From assembly GCA_021325515.1 (NCBI GenBank), contig JAJPHC010000032.1:47341-111340 (forward strand): a stretch of 64,000 bases of DNA, given 5' to 3'. How positions within the stretch are numbered: position 1 is the first letter of the stretch; the number at the start of each line of letters is the position of its first letter. The position numbers and the translations under genes are program-made. Below are positions 17,298 to 27,950 of the stretch, piece by piece. The stretch comes from Acidobacteriota bacterium (lineage in GTDB: Bacteria > Acidobacteriota > Thermoanaerobaculia > Gp7-AA8). A model generated the notes under the pieces. It worked only from the letters and a program-made list of their open reading frames with translations. It had not been told where the DNA came from and searched no databases.

Positions 17298-17498
17298 ATG
17301 GCCATGCCCAACAAACTCGAAGAGGGAATCGACTACTACTACGAAGGCCGCTTCATGGTCTTCACGGAGAAGTTTCTCCGCGAGCGCGGCTACTGCTGCG
17401 AGTCAGGCTGCCGCCATTGTCCGTACGGCTATCGCGCCGATCAGCGCGCCGACGTGGCTGTCTCGCGCGATGACGACGACGACAGATCGGCCTTCTGA
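17298..17498 (+). CDS. DUF5522 cysteine-rich small protein
   Basis: The 66-residue protein carries the pattern of DUF5522: EGIDYYYEGRFMVFTEKFLR, then GYCCESGCRHCPYGY with cysteines 33, 34, 38 and 41 and His40. The cysteine cluster suggests metal or iron-sulphur binding; no function is established. Starts at 17298 and 17304 are both possible. The Asp-rich tail (DDDDD) overlaps the convergent cheW gene by 58 bases on the other strand, so one strand's codons are constrained by the other. Confidence 0.8.
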   Translation: MAMPNKLEEGIDYYYEGRFMVFTEKFLRERGYCCESGCRHCPYGYRADQRADVAVSRDDDDDRSAF

Positions 17499-17932
17499 AG
17501 GTCGACCTTCTCGCCGGCAGTCAGCAGATTCTCGAGATCGATCAGCAGATAGATCTCCTCGCCATGCTTGATCACGGCGATGAGCAGCTCGCCGCGAATG
17601 CCGCGCACGAGGGGCGGCGGCGGCAGCAGCGTTTCGGAATCGACGTTGACGATGCGCCGCACTTCGTCCACCTTCAGCCCGATCATCCCCGAGCTGCTGT
17701 GCGTGATCAGCACGAGCGGATTGTCCGATTTCTCCAACTCCGGATAGAGCCGGTCGCGCAGATCGATGATCGGAATGACCTCGTTGCGCAGCACGATGAT
17801 GCCTTCCACGAAATCCGGCGCCGTCGGCACATGCGTCGACCCCGTGTACGGGATGATCTGGCGCACAGCCATGATGTCGAGCACGAATGTCTCGGGCCCG
17901 ACGCGGAAGGTGATGAGGCGGAGTTCTTTCAT
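17441..17932 (-). CDS. CheW-like chemotaxis coupling protein
   Basis: The 163-residue protein is a single CheW domain: LITFRVGPETFVLDIMAVRQ, the VEGIIVLRNEVIPIIDLRDR core and a LIAVIKHGEEIYLLIDLENLL end. CheW proteins link chemoreceptors to the CheA kinase. It lies downstream of a chemoreceptor gene on the same strand, separated by a GC-rich repeat, so the two are probable partners; no cheA is visible. The Ser-rich C-terminal tail overlaps the DUF5522 gene on the opposite strand. Confidence 0.9.
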   Translation of the reverse strand: MKELRLITFRVGPETFVLDIMAVRQIIPYTGSTHVPTAPDFVEGIIVLRNEVIPIIDLRDRLYPELEKSDNPLVLITHSSSGMIGLKVDEVRRIVNVDSETLLPPPPLVRGIRGELLIAVIKHGEEIYLLIDLENLLTAGEKVDLQKADLSSSSSRETATSAR

Positions 17933-17934
17933 GG

Positions 17935-18028
17935 GGTTACGCGGGTTTGCGGGCTCGCGGGCTCGCGGGAAAAGCAGATCTGTGAACCATTAGGACCGCG
18001 AGCCCGCGTAACCGCGAGCCCGCGCGAC
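17935..18028. repeat. CGCGGGCTCGCGGG inverted repeat (family G)
   Basis: Units of GCGGGCTCGCGG on the left face CCGCGAGCCCGCG units on the right across a loop of about 30 bases. It sits between the chemoreceptor and cheW genes. The same words form the first codons of waaC (15668-15695). Confidence 0.85.
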
Positions 18029-18031
18029 CAA

Positions 18032-20113
18032 CTACGCTCTCACTCTGAACTTCTTCACTTCATCATCGAGACTGCGGATCGCGTCATTGAGCAGCGTGAG
18101 CGCATCGGACATCTCGTTGGCCGTCGCGCGGTTGCCGTCGGCGATGAAACGCACCTGCTGCATCGTGGCGACGATCTTTTCGGACTCCGTCGCCTGATTC
18201 GCGGCGACCTGGAAGATCTCGTGAATCATGTCGATCATCCGCTCCGCCGCCGAGGAGATCATCGTGGAGCCCGACTTCTGCTCGACCATCGCCTGGCGGA
18301 CGTACTTCGTCACTTCGCGCATCGACTCGACGGCGCGCATGATGTGCTCCGAGCCCTGCGCCTGCTGCGTCGTCGCGGAGTTGATCTGCTTGACCATCTC
18401 CTGCAGGCGCTCGACGGAATGCGTGACGTTCTCGCTTCCCTTGGCCTGCTCGCGCGTCGCGTTGGCGATCTCCTTACCCATGCCCGACGCCTTCGACGTC
18501 GAGCTGAGAATGTTGTTGAGCGCCTTCCCCGCTTCGTGCGAGAGCGCCACGCCATCCTCGACGAGCTTGGAGCCATTGGCCATCGTCTTCAGCGCGTTGC
18601 CGACTTCTTCCTGTACGGAACGGATGAGCGCGGCGATGTCGCGCGTCGACGACGCGGTGCGCTCCGACAACTCGCGGATCTCCGCCGCGACGACGGAGAA
18701 GCCCTTGCCATACTCGCCGGCCTGCGCGGCGAGAATCGCCGCATTGAGCGCGAGCAGGTTCGTCTGTTCCGCCACGTCTTCGATCACGTTGAGGATCTTG
18801 CCGATCGCAACCGAACGCTCGCCGAGACGCGAGACCACGGTGTTCGACTCGAGCACCGACTTGCGGATCTGCTCCATCCCCTCGATCGTTTCGCGCACGG
18901 CCTTCATGCCCGATTCGGCGGCATCCGCCACCGCGACGGTCAGGTCGTAGGAACGCGCAGCATTCGTTTCGACCTGCGCGATCGACGCGCTCATCTCGAC
19001 CATCGACGATGACGTGTCGGTCGTGAAGTTCGTCAGGTAGACGACGTTCTGGTCGACCTCGTTGATCGACGACACCATCTGATGCGTGGCCGACGCCGTC
19101 TCCTCGACCGACGACCAGAGGGTGTCGGTGTGGCGGCTGACCTCTTCCATCGACGCGACCATCTCCAGCATCGAGGACGACGTCTCTTCCGACGATGCGG
19201 AGAGAGCCTCGACGTTGTCGGTGATCTTGCGGACACCGCTGTTCAACTGGTCGATCGAGTGATAGGTCGCATCGATGACGGAGCGCTGCTCGTCGACGCG
19301 GTCGATCACCGTGCGCGAGCGGCTGCCGACCATCTCGACGACCGACTTCAGTTTCATCTGCGACTGCACGAGGCTCTTGACGGTCTTCTCGAGGTTGGCC
19401 GCCATCGAGTTGAAGGCATCGGACAGATGGCCGATCTCGTCCTCGCGCTCGATCGTCGTGCGCTGCGTCAGATCGCCTTGCGCGATGCGGCTGGCCGTGG
19501 CGACGAGGCCGATGATCGGCCGCACGATCAACTGCGCGCTGAACCAGGCGAGAGCGACCGCGATCAGAAACGCGAGAATCGTGACGGCGACGTTCCACCA
19601 CTTCAGCGAGGCGATCGCTTCCTGCGCCTGCGTCTCGTTGACGACGATGCGGAAGTACCCCTTGGCCTTCGACGCGGGATCGCCGCGGTTCTCCGTGAAC
19701 GGAACGACGAACAGGTGCAGGCCGCTGCCGAGATCGACTTTCGATTCCGGCACGAGCGCACGCTTGATGAGGAAAGGCGGCGGCGTCGGCTTGCTCGCGG
19801 CCATCGTCTTTCCTTCGGAAGAAACGAAGTCGGCGTACTCGACCGACTTGTTCTTCAGCAGATCGCCGAGGATCGCCTTGAGGTCGTCCGTCAGGCCGAA
19901 GAGGACGTAATAGCCTGCAGTCGATTCGATCGTATCGGCGATCGCCGAGCCCTGCTGCACGGTTTGATCGGTCATCGCCTTGCGAACGGCGTAACGCTCG
20001 ATCAGCAGGATCACGCCCGCGATGACCAGGGTCTGCACGGCGAAAATCAGGATGAACTTCTCGCGCAGACCGAAGCGGCTTTGAGACTTCGTCTGACTAT
20101 CAGCGACAAGCAT
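18032..20113 (-). CDS. Methyl-accepting chemotaxis protein
   Basis: The 693-residue chemoreceptor has a first membrane helix at about 20-42, a periplasmic sensing region with no domain I recognise, a second helix near 173-195, a HAMP linker and a long cytoplasmic coiled-coil. The signalling tip, [19 protein letters not shown] near 448-466 followed by [17 protein letters not shown], is diagnostic for this family. The start at 20113 is chosen because the frame upstream, although open to 20455, runs antisense through the FHA gene. A minus-strand -10 (TACACT) at 20128-20133 overlaps the FHA promoter. cheW lies downstream. Confidence 0.92.
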   Translation of the reverse strand: MLVADSQTKSQSRFGLREKFILIFAVQTLVIAGVILLIERYAVRKAMTDQTVQQGSAIADTIESTAGYYVLFGLTDDLKAILGDLLKNKSVEYADFVSSEGKTMAASKPTPPPFLIKRALVPESKVDLGSGLHLFVVPFTENRGDPASKAKGYFRIVVNETQAQEAIASLKWWNVAVTILAFLIAVALAWFSAQLIVRPIIGLVATASRIAQGDLTQRTTIEREDEIGHLSDAFNSMAANLEKTVKSLVQSQMKLKSVVEMVGSRSRTVIDRVDEQRSVIDATYHSIDQLNSGVRKITDNVEALSASSEETSSSMLEMVASMEEVSRHTDTLWSSVEETASATHQMVSSINEVDQNVVYLTNFTTDTSSSMVEMSASIAQVETNAARSYDLTVAVADAAESGMKAVRETIEGMEQIRKSVLESNTVVSRLGERSVAIGKILNVIEDVAEQTNLLALNAAILAAQAGEYGKGFSVVAAEIRELSERTASSTRDIAALIRSVQEEVGNALKTMANGSKLVEDGVALSHEAGKALNNILSSTSKASGMGKEIANATREQAKGSENVTHSVERLQEMVKQINSATTQQAQGSEHIMRAVESMREVTKYVRQAMVEQKSGSTMISSAAERMIDMIHEIFQVAANQATESEKIVATMQQVRFIADGNRATANEMSDALTLLNDAIRSLDDEVKKFRVRA

Positions 20114-20127
20114 AAGGACCGGACCAA

Positions 20128-20137
20128 AGTGTATCAT
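20128..20137. promoter_or_regulatory. Overlapping divergent -10 elements
   Basis: AGTGTATCAT contains TATCAT for the plus-strand FHA gene (20132-20137) and, on the other strand, TACACT for the chemoreceptor gene. The plus-strand start codon at 20145 falls where transcription would begin, so the FHA mRNA may be leaderless. Confidence 0.5.
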
Positions 20138-20144
20138 CGCGCAC

Positions 20145-21095
20145 ATGCCGCTGATCCGCTGTCCGAAATGCGGCCAGGCATACGACATCCCGGGCGTCAT
20201 CGCGGTCCGTCTTCCCAACTCCATTGCAACGTGCCATTGCGGCGAATGGCTGTCCGGCAGCAAGGCCGCCATCCTGGCGCGGATGCTCAATCCGCAGGAG
20301 ATCAAGGAAGTCGATCTGCAGCCGTACCGGGTGGAGATGCCGGCAGCACCGGAGCCGTCCGTCGCCGAAGACGACGCATTTGCGCAGCCATTCACGCCGC
20401 GCTCCGTCCGCGTCATCACCAGCAGCGGCAAGCAGCCGCTGAACACGATCTTCACGATCTACGAGTTTCCGCTGCTCATCGGCCGCAAGGGATGCCACGT
20501 CGAGATCGAAGGCGCCGAGCTCTCGATCCGCCACTGCTCGATCACCGTTCGCGGCTCACAACTGATCGTGCGCGATCTCGACTCGCACATGGGGACGTTT
20601 CTCGATGGTCAACAGATTGACGAATCGCCGCTGGCGGAGGGAGTCCACATCATCCGCGCCGGCTCGGCGATGATCAGCGTCGAACCGGTGGAGGACATCG
20701 GCCGGACGGTCGACGCGATCCACCTCGATGCCAGCGAGCTCGTCGACGAGTCGCTGCTCGCGCGGACGCTGCAGCAGAAACGCGAGCGCAGCGGCAGCAC
20801 ACTCACCGGGCGAATCGTGCTCATCTGCGTCGAAGGCCCGTTGAACGGCCAGGAGTTCGAGGTCCCGAAGACGGGCCTCATCGTCGGCCGCGAGGGACAT
20901 GTGCGCGTGCCGGACGAGTTTCTCTCGCGCAAACATTTCGAAGTCATCCCCGACGAAGAGGGCATCATCCGCGTCCGCGACCTCGGCTCCCGCAACGGCA
21001 CATTCCTCAACACACTCCCCGCGCACAACACGAAGGTGCAGGCCGGCGACGAGATCCGGGCCGGAGTAAACCGATTCCGGATCGAGCACAGGTAG
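20145..21095 (+). CDS. Zinc-ribbon protein with two FHA domains
   Basis: The 316-residue protein begins with a probable zinc site, C6/C9 and C30/C32 in a [11 protein letters not shown] context typical of MJ0042-type ribbons. Two forkhead-associated domains follow: one at about 105-165 ([30 protein letters not shown]) and one at about 240-300 ([28 protein letters not shown]). The second keeps the full phosphothreonine-binding set (GR, SRKH, N); the first is weaker. FHA domains bind phosphothreonine on partners, implying Ser/Thr kinase signalling; no such kinase is in the window. It is divergent from the chemoreceptor gene, 31 bases away. Confidence 0.85.
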   Translation: MPLIRCPKCGQAYDIPGVIAVRLPNSIATCHCGEWLSGSKAAILARMLNPQEIKEVDLQPYRVEMPAAPEPSVAEDDAFAQPFTPRSVRVITSSGKQPLNTIFTIYEFPLLIGRKGCHVEIEGAELSIRHCSITVRGSQLIVRDLDSHMGTFLDGQQIDESPLAEGVHIIRAGSAMISVEPVEDIGRTVDAIHLDASELVDESLLARTLQQKRERSGSTLTGRIVLICVEGPLNGQEFEVPKTGLIVGREGHVRVPDEFLSRKHFEVIPDEEGIIRVRDLGSRNGTFLNTLPAHNTKVQAGDEIRAGVNRFRIEHR

Positions 21096-21107
21096 TGCTT
21101 GGGGGAA

Positions 21108-21258
21108 GTGACGAGTGATGAGTGACGAGTGATGAGTGATGAGTGATGAGTGATGAGTGATGAGTAGACTCTTCACTCTTCACTCTTCACTCTTCACTCT
21201 TCACTCTTCACTCTTCACTCTTCACTCTTCACTGTTCACTCTTCACTGTTCACTCTTC
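21108..21258. repeat. Tandem GTGATGA / TTCACTC repeats (family E, copy 2)
   Basis: GTGATGA units (21108-21165) are followed at once by about 12 CTCTTCA units (21169-21258). The two halves are partly complementary (TGATGAG versus TGAAGAG), so an imperfect hairpin can form. The element lies between the FHA and GGDEF genes, immediately ahead of the GGDEF promoter. Confidence 0.9.
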
Positions 21259-21271
21259 AACTTCGCCTTTT

Positions 21272-21279
21272 GCTATACT
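21272..21279 (+). promoter_or_regulatory. Extended -10 promoter of the GGDEF gene pair
   Basis: TGCTATACT (21271-21279) is an extended -10 with TATACT at 21274-21279. No strong -35 is visible; the upstream bases are part of the TTCACTC repeat. The start codon lies 32 bases downstream. Confidence 0.55.
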
Positions 21280-21311
21280 TTCGCGACTTTTTACAAAGAG
21301 CAGGGCTGGAC

Positions 21312-22178
21312 ATGAGCATCGTTGAGTACGCGGCGGCTCGGATATTGTCCCCACTTTCTGCGCTGTTGCAGAAACCGCTTTCCCTTGTCGACGCGCAGTC
21401 GCCGGAAGCCCGATCCGCGTTCTCGGTGCGCAGTCCCATTCCCCGCCTGGCGATCGTCTCGAACGACGGCAAGCCGTTCACCGATGATCAGCGCCTGCTG
21501 CTGCATGAGATCTTCGAAGTGATTCGTGCCGCGGAGGAGAACGATGCGCGCTTCCGCGAGCTCGAGTCGCGGATGATGTCGCTGCAGCGCGAGAATCTCG
21601 ATCTCGTCGTGCGCAACCGCGTGCTCTCCGAAGTGACGACGCGCGATTCGCTCACAGGTCTGTACAACCGCTGGTACGTGCTGGAAAAGATCGAAGGGGA
21701 GATCAATCGCTCGCTGCGCCACGGCTCTCCCGTCTCGCTGCTGATGATCGACATCGATCACTTCAAGTGGGTGAACGACACGTACGGGCACGCCGTCGGC
21801 GATCAGGTGCTGCAGACCGTGGGGCGCACGCTGAAGGAAAGCTGCCGCGTGTACGACGTACCCGGACGCTACGGCGGCGAGGAGTTCTGCGTCGTTCTTC
21901 CGGAGACACGCCTTTCCGCAACTCCGATCATCGCCGAGCGCATCCGCGCCCGCGTCGCCGAAACCGGCACGCCGGCCAATGGCGTTCATCTCGCGGTCAC
22001 TGCGTCGATCGGTGCCGCAGGCATCGACTCACCCCCCGAGGACGGCATTCTCAGTCCCTCCGCACTCATTGATCGTGCTGACCGCGCGCTCTACACGGCG
22101 AAGAGCCGTGGCCGCAACCGCGTCGAGATGTGGGACTCGCAGTTGCTCGAAATCCCACCCGACACGGTGAATCATTGA
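21312..22178 (+). CDS. Diguanylate cyclase (GGDEF domain)
   Basis: The 288-residue protein makes the second messenger c-di-GMP from GTP. A GAF-like or unassigned N-terminal part (about 1-80) is followed by a coiled segment and a GGDEF domain with TRDSLTGLYNRW near 112, IDIDHFKWVNDTYGH and the active-site GGEEF near 188-192. I see no RxxD inhibitory site just before it (GRYGGEEF follows DVP). The ATG at 21312 is preferred because an upstream in-frame TTG (21270) overlaps the -10 box. The next GGDEF gene starts inside its stop codon, so both are translated together. Confidence 0.9.
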   Translation: MSIVEYAAARILSPLSALLQKPLSLVDAQSPEARSAFSVRSPIPRLAIVSNDGKPFTDDQRLLLHEIFEVIRAAEENDARFRELESRMMSLQRENLDLVVRNRVLSEVTTRDSLTGLYNRWYVLEKIEGEINRSLRHGSPVSLLMIDIDHFKWVNDTYGHAVGDQVLQTVGRTLKESCRVYDVPGRYGGEEFCVVLPETRLSATPIIAERIRARVAETGTPANGVHLAVTASIGAAGIDSPPEDGILSPSALIDRADRALYTAKSRGRNRVEMWDSQLLEIPPDTVNH

Positions 22179-23017
22179 ATACGCTGTCTCTCAATCCACA
22201 CGTCGAACGGCTCATTACTACGATCACGACGCTCACAGGCCACCACGTGGCGCTCGAGTCATCCGCCTCGATGCTCGCGTCGGATGCGCACCGGTGGGAA
22301 GTCGTCGGCACCGCCGGTGAGCACTACGGCACGCTCGCCGTTCGCGCCGATGCGCTAACCGATCCGCATCGCGCGCTCTACGCGAATCTCTCGCGCGTCA
22401 TCGCGCACGAAGCGGAACTGCGCCGCGAGAAGCGCGCGCTCGAGGAGCGTTTCCGCCGCCTCGATCAGCATGCGGCCGATCTCGCCGATCAGAATCACTC
22501 GATGTCGATGGGCGTCTATCGCGACTCGCTCACCGGCGTCTATCGCCCCTGGTATCTGCAGGAACAGATCCGCCTCGAGCTCTCGCGCTCGGTGCGCTAC
22601 AAGCGGTCGATGGCGGTGATCGTCTTCGACGTCGACGAGCTGGAGCTCGTCAATGCCTGTTTCGGTCCGCGCGGCGGCGACGATCTTCTCCGCGCGTTCG
22701 CCGCACGGCTCATCACCACCTGCCGCGATTCCGATGTCGTCGCCCGCATCGGCGGAGCCGAATTCTGCGCAGTGCTGCCGGACACCGCCGCACAGGGCGC
22801 CGCCGAGCTCGCGGAGAGACTGCGCCGCAGTCTCGAGAGCTCCCCGATCACGATCGGCGGCAACGCGATCGAAGATCTCTTCTTCTGCACCGGCTGCGTC
22901 ACCTTCCGCGGCAGCGCAGGCCACACCGCGACCGCAGAAACCCTGATCGAAGAAGCAAAGCGGAAGTTGTATCGATCGAAGAATGCGAAGGCAGGCGTGG
23001 AAAGATGGGACGGATAG
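22175..23017 (+). CDS. Degenerate GGDEF-domain protein
   Basis: The 280-residue protein follows the active cyclase with a TTG start overlapping the previous TGA. It shares the domain plan, including MGVYRDSLTGVYRPWYLQEQ and VFDVDELELVNACFGPRGGD, but its signature is GGAEF (near 192) instead of GG(D/E)EF. Loss of the acidic residue that holds the catalytic metal suggests it no longer makes c-di-GMP and may bind GTP or act as a partner of the first protein. An in-frame ATG at 22130 is an alternative start that would overlap the upstream gene by 49 bases. Confidence 0.85.
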   Translation: MNTLSLNPHVERLITTITTLTGHHVALESSASMLASDAHRWEVVGTAGEHYGTLAVRADALTDPHRALYANLSRVIAHEAELRREKRALEERFRRLDQHAADLADQNHSMSMGVYRDSLTGVYRPWYLQEQIRLELSRSVRYKRSMAVIVFDVDELELVNACFGPRGGDDLLRAFAARLITTCRDSDVVARIGGAEFCAVLPDTAAQGAAELAERLRRSLESSPITIGGNAIEDLFFCTGCVTFRGSAGHTATAETLIEEAKRKLYRSKNAKAGVERWDG

Positions 23018-23252
23018 GACGAATGGGACCTATGGGACCTACAGGACCTATGGGCGGAAACCCGTTCTCCACATAGGTCCCATCGTGCTCCTGGCCTATT
23101 CGCCCATGGGCAGAAGCCCGTTCTCCCCATAGGTCCCATCCGTCTCATCCGTCTCATCCCACCTATTGCGACCTATGGGCGGAAACCCGTTCTCCCCATA
23201 GGTCCTATAGGTCCCATAGGTCCCATTCGTCCCATCCGTCCCATCCATCTCC
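23018..23252. repeat. Cluster of GGGACCTATGGGACC repeats with hairpins (family D)
   Basis: Short units around ATGGGACCTAT and their complement ATAGGTCCCAT alternate with a longer core GGGCGGAAACCCGTTCTCC, present three times in related form. The region separates the convergent degenerate GGDEF and YARHG genes. Other clusters are at 39661-39942 and from 63885 to the window's end. Confidence 0.9.
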
Positions 23253-23275
23253 GCAACCTGCGGAGTCTGCGCTCA

Positions 23276-24370
23276 TCAACCTTCGAAGTTGATCCGCCGG
23301 TCTGCTCCCTGCTCAAGCCGCCCGATGATCTCCACATTCGCCCGCTCGATGTCCGACAGCGACGAATCGCGATACGCGGGATTCGGCTTGTACCAGGCGA
23401 ATGACGAGAAGTACTCGCGCAGATCGGCATCCTTGAACGTCCGGCCGTGCCGCGCATAGACCTCATTGCGCAGCCTCCGCAGATCCTCGCTGAACAATCC
23501 TTCGAGCATCGACGGCTCGATCTTGCGGTTCGAGAGCGCATCGTGGAGCTCGCGCTCGCGCGCGGCGATCAGCGCGACATTCTTCTTCTGCGTCGGCGTC
23601 AGCATTGACTCCTTGAACCCATCATCGGGCTGATACCACTCGAACGCCGCGAACCAGTTCGCGAGCCACGCGGACTTGAACGCGTAGCCGCGGCGCGCGT
23701 AGATCTCGTTGCGCAGCAGACGCAATTCGTGAAGCCCGGCGCCATCGAGCATCGCGCGCGTGATCGGTTTGTCGAGATAGCTGCCCATGTCGCCGGGCAG
23801 CAGCACGACCTTGCGATCCCTCTTCATCGCCGACTCGATCACCGCCATGTTGTGCCGCTCCGTCGCGGTGAGCACGCTCGCGTTGTACTTCTCCTTCGGC
23901 ACATACCAGTAGCGATCGTTGAAGTAGCGCTGCAGTGTTGGCGAGTCATCGAACGACTTGCCGCGGATCGCTTCGATCTCCGCCAGCATCACGCGCAGCT
24001 CGAGCCCGGTGTGCGGCCCCAGCTTCTGCTCCGTCAGCTCGCGGGTCTGCCACCAGCGCAGATCGCCCGGCTCGGCGTGCTCGTGCCGGCTCGCCTCCGC
24101 TTCGCGGATGAGATCGAGATTGGCGCGATCGGCCTCGGTCAGAGAATCGTTGTTGTAGTCGCGGTCCGGCTTGTACCAGCTCTGCGCGCGGAGGTGGCGA
24201 TCGATGTCGGGATCCGATCCGAAGATCCGGCCATGGCGGCCAAAGACGTCGCCGCGCATCAGGCGCAATTCCTCGAGCGATTTGTTCGCGAGGCCTTCCG
24301 CTTTCAGGCGCGTCTGCGCGGAGAGCGGCAATGCTGCAAGAGCGAGGAGCAGAAGGAGGCGGCGCATCAT
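23276..24370 (-). CDS. Secreted protein with four YARHG repeats
   Basis: The 364-residue protein has a signal peptide (RRLLLLLALAALPLSAQ). It then carries four copies of the YARHG domain, near 34-90, 125-180, 210-265 and 290-350. Each has a LR-LRNE-Y-R-G-F pattern followed by a W-Y/P motif, best seen in LRRLRNEVYARHGRTF and in LRLLRNEIYARRGYAF; the second copy is the most diverged. YARHG domains occur in extracellular or envelope proteins and their function is unknown. A family D repeat cluster follows the stop codon. Confidence 0.88.
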   Translation of the reverse strand: MMRRLLLLLALAALPLSAQTRLKAEGLANKSLEELRLMRGDVFGRHGRIFGSDPDIDRHLRAQSWYKPDRDYNNDSLTEADRANLDLIREAEASRHEHAEPGDLRWWQTRELTEQKLGPHTGLELRVMLAEIEAIRGKSFDDSPTLQRYFNDRYWYVPKEKYNASVLTATERHNMAVIESAMKRDRKVVLLPGDMGSYLDKPITRAMLDGAGLHELRLLRNEIYARRGYAFKSAWLANWFAAFEWYQPDDGFKESMLTPTQKKNVALIAARERELHDALSNRKIEPSMLEGLFSEDLRRLRNEVYARHGRTFKDADLREYFSSFAWYKPNPAYRDSSLSDIERANVEIIGRLEQGADRRINFEG

Positions 24371-24410
24371 GCCGATAGCTTACGCCGCGGACGATGCTTA
24401 TGATTCGCGC

Positions 24411-24857
24411 ATGGTGAAACCGATTCCCGATGGCTACCACACTGTGACGCCGTATCTGATCGTCAGAGATGCCGCGCGCGCGATCGAGTTCTACAAGGAA
24501 GTGTTCGGCGCGGTCGAAGAGATGCGCATGCAGGACGGCGGCCGCATCGGACACGCCGAGATCCGAATCGGCAATTCGCCGCTCATGCTCGCCGACGAAC
24601 ATCCCGAAATGGGCTACCTCGGCCCGCAGGGGCGCTCACCCGTCACGCTGATGATCTATACAGAAGATACCGACGCGATGTTCGCACGCGCCGTCGCGGC
24701 GGGGGCAACCGTGGAGCGCGAGCCGGCAACGCAGTTCTATGGCGATCGCAATGCAGGCGTCGTCGATCCGTTCGGCCATCGCTGGTACTTCTCGACGCAT
24801 GTCGAGGATGTCTCCGAAGAGGAGATGCAGCGGCGCATGGAAGCAATGAAACGTTAG
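24411..24857 (+). CDS. VOC-family (glyoxalase/PhnB-like) protein
   Basis: The 148-residue protein looks like the PhnB-type branch of the vicinal oxygen chelate fold: TVTPYLIVRDAARAIEFYKE near the start, RIGHAEIRIGNSPLMLADE, and the ending DPFGHRWYFSTHVEDVSEEE. These proteins are usually annotated as glyoxalase or bleomycin resistance-like, but this branch has no assured substrate. I chose ATG at 24411; the open frame further upstream is antisense to the YARHG gene. It is convergent with the gene at 24854 and overlaps it by four bases. Confidence 0.85.
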   Translation: MVKPIPDGYHTVTPYLIVRDAARAIEFYKEVFGAVEEMRMQDGGRIGHAEIRIGNSPLMLADEHPEMGYLGPQGRSPVTLMIYTEDTDAMFARAVAAGATVEREPATQFYGDRNAGVVDPFGHRWYFSTHVEDVSEEEMQRRMEAMKR

Positions 24858-25189
24858 GGCTTCGAAACGCCGGACAGAAATTCGATCGCGTTCCGGGTCT
24901 CCTCGCTGAACTCCGCGATCTCGTCGAGGGTGAGCACACGAGCCTGCAGCGCGGCGGCAATTCTGAAGATCGCGTCCGAGCGGCTTGGACCGTCGAAGAT
25001 GTCGCCCAGCTTCCTGTCGCGCCGCGTCACCAGCTGGTACAGCTTGATGTAACGCTCATGCGCAGAGCCTTCGCCGGTTTCCAGCCTGGCCGCGTCCTTC
25101 AGAATCTTCTGGCAGAAGCGCTCGAGCGCAACGGCGTGCAGCCGCTTCCAGATCTTCCAGTCCGCTTCCGTGATTCGTCTCTGCTCCAT
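24854..25189 (-). CDS. Uncharacterised small helical protein
   Basis: The part from Met at 25189 encodes 111 residues, mostly helical and charged, with WKIWKRLHAVALERFCQKI and YQLVTRRDRKLGDIFDG. It resembles a family of small bacterial proteins of unknown role that share an ALERFC core. The frame continues upstream to 25309 into what appears to be a MazF remnant, so a fused product of 151 residues is possible. I prefer the internal start as the original one but cannot decide. Confidence 0.6.
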   Translation of the reverse strand: MEQRRITEADWKIWKRLHAVALERFCQKILKDAARLETGEGSAHERYIKLYQLVTRRDRKLGDIFDGPSRSDAIFRIAAALQARVLTLDEIAEFSEETRNAIEFLSGVSKP

Positions 25190-25309
25190 CGGTTCCGGGG
25201 CAGGGAGAATAGCAGGAGTGGCGGCAGCGAGGGGCGCCTCATGAATCAACCGCTCGCGCTCGTGTGCGAGAGCAACGAGCCATACCTCGCCCCTCGCGGG
25301 ACGCGTCAC
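25190..25309 (-). pseudogene. 5' remnant of a mazF-type toxin gene
   Basis: These 40 codons start MTRPARGEVWLVALAHERE, which matches the opening of PemK/MazF endoribonuclease toxins, whose usual continuation is DLG--AKVRPCLVL. The match ends after about 14 residues and the sequence then runs in frame into the unrelated helical protein at 25189. The start codon overlaps the stop of the antitoxin-like gene (ATGA), as in intact mazEF pairs. The toxin core is missing, so it should be inactive. Confidence 0.6.
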
Positions 25310-25494
25310 TCCGAAGATTCCTGACGATCGTATTCGAGGAAGATCTGATCAGCCGAGGCGAGACGTTCTTCGTCTGACACGGCTGGATATTCCAGTCCGC
25401 GGGAAATGAGAAGGAGGTTTGCGAGAACTTCCCTCTTCTCGAGATCCGAAAGATCCTGGAATTCGTCGACGATGTGGTTCCCGGCGGCGGTCAT
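25306..25494 (-). CDS. Antitoxin-like protein, partner of the MazF remnant
   Basis: The 62-residue acidic protein reads IVDEFQDLSDLEKREVLANL, then LEYPAVSDEERLASADQIF and LEYDRQESSE. This LSDEEL-AAAD-FLE-D layout is familiar from small antitoxins encoded just upstream of MazF-type toxins. Its stop overlaps the start of the mazF remnant by four bases. With the toxin gone it may persist as a solitary antitoxin. No DNA-binding domain is obvious. Confidence 0.65.
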   Translation of the reverse strand: MTAAGNHIVDEFQDLSDLEKREVLANLLLISRGLEYPAVSDEERLASADQIFLEYDRQESSE

Positions 25495-25522
25495 ATGTTC
25501 CGCTCACCGGCCGTTCTCTGCT

Positions 25523-27949
<2,427 letters not shown>

Positions 27950-27950
27950 G

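Noticed and set aside
20114..20455. Longer N-terminus of the chemoreceptor
   Set aside because: The extra 114 codons are antisense to the FHA gene and look like shadow sequence; the membrane helix follows the Met at 20113.
21108..21258. Tandem repeats considered as a CRISPR array
   Set aside because: The units are 7 bases without unique spacers and no cas gene is nearby; they are simple repeats.
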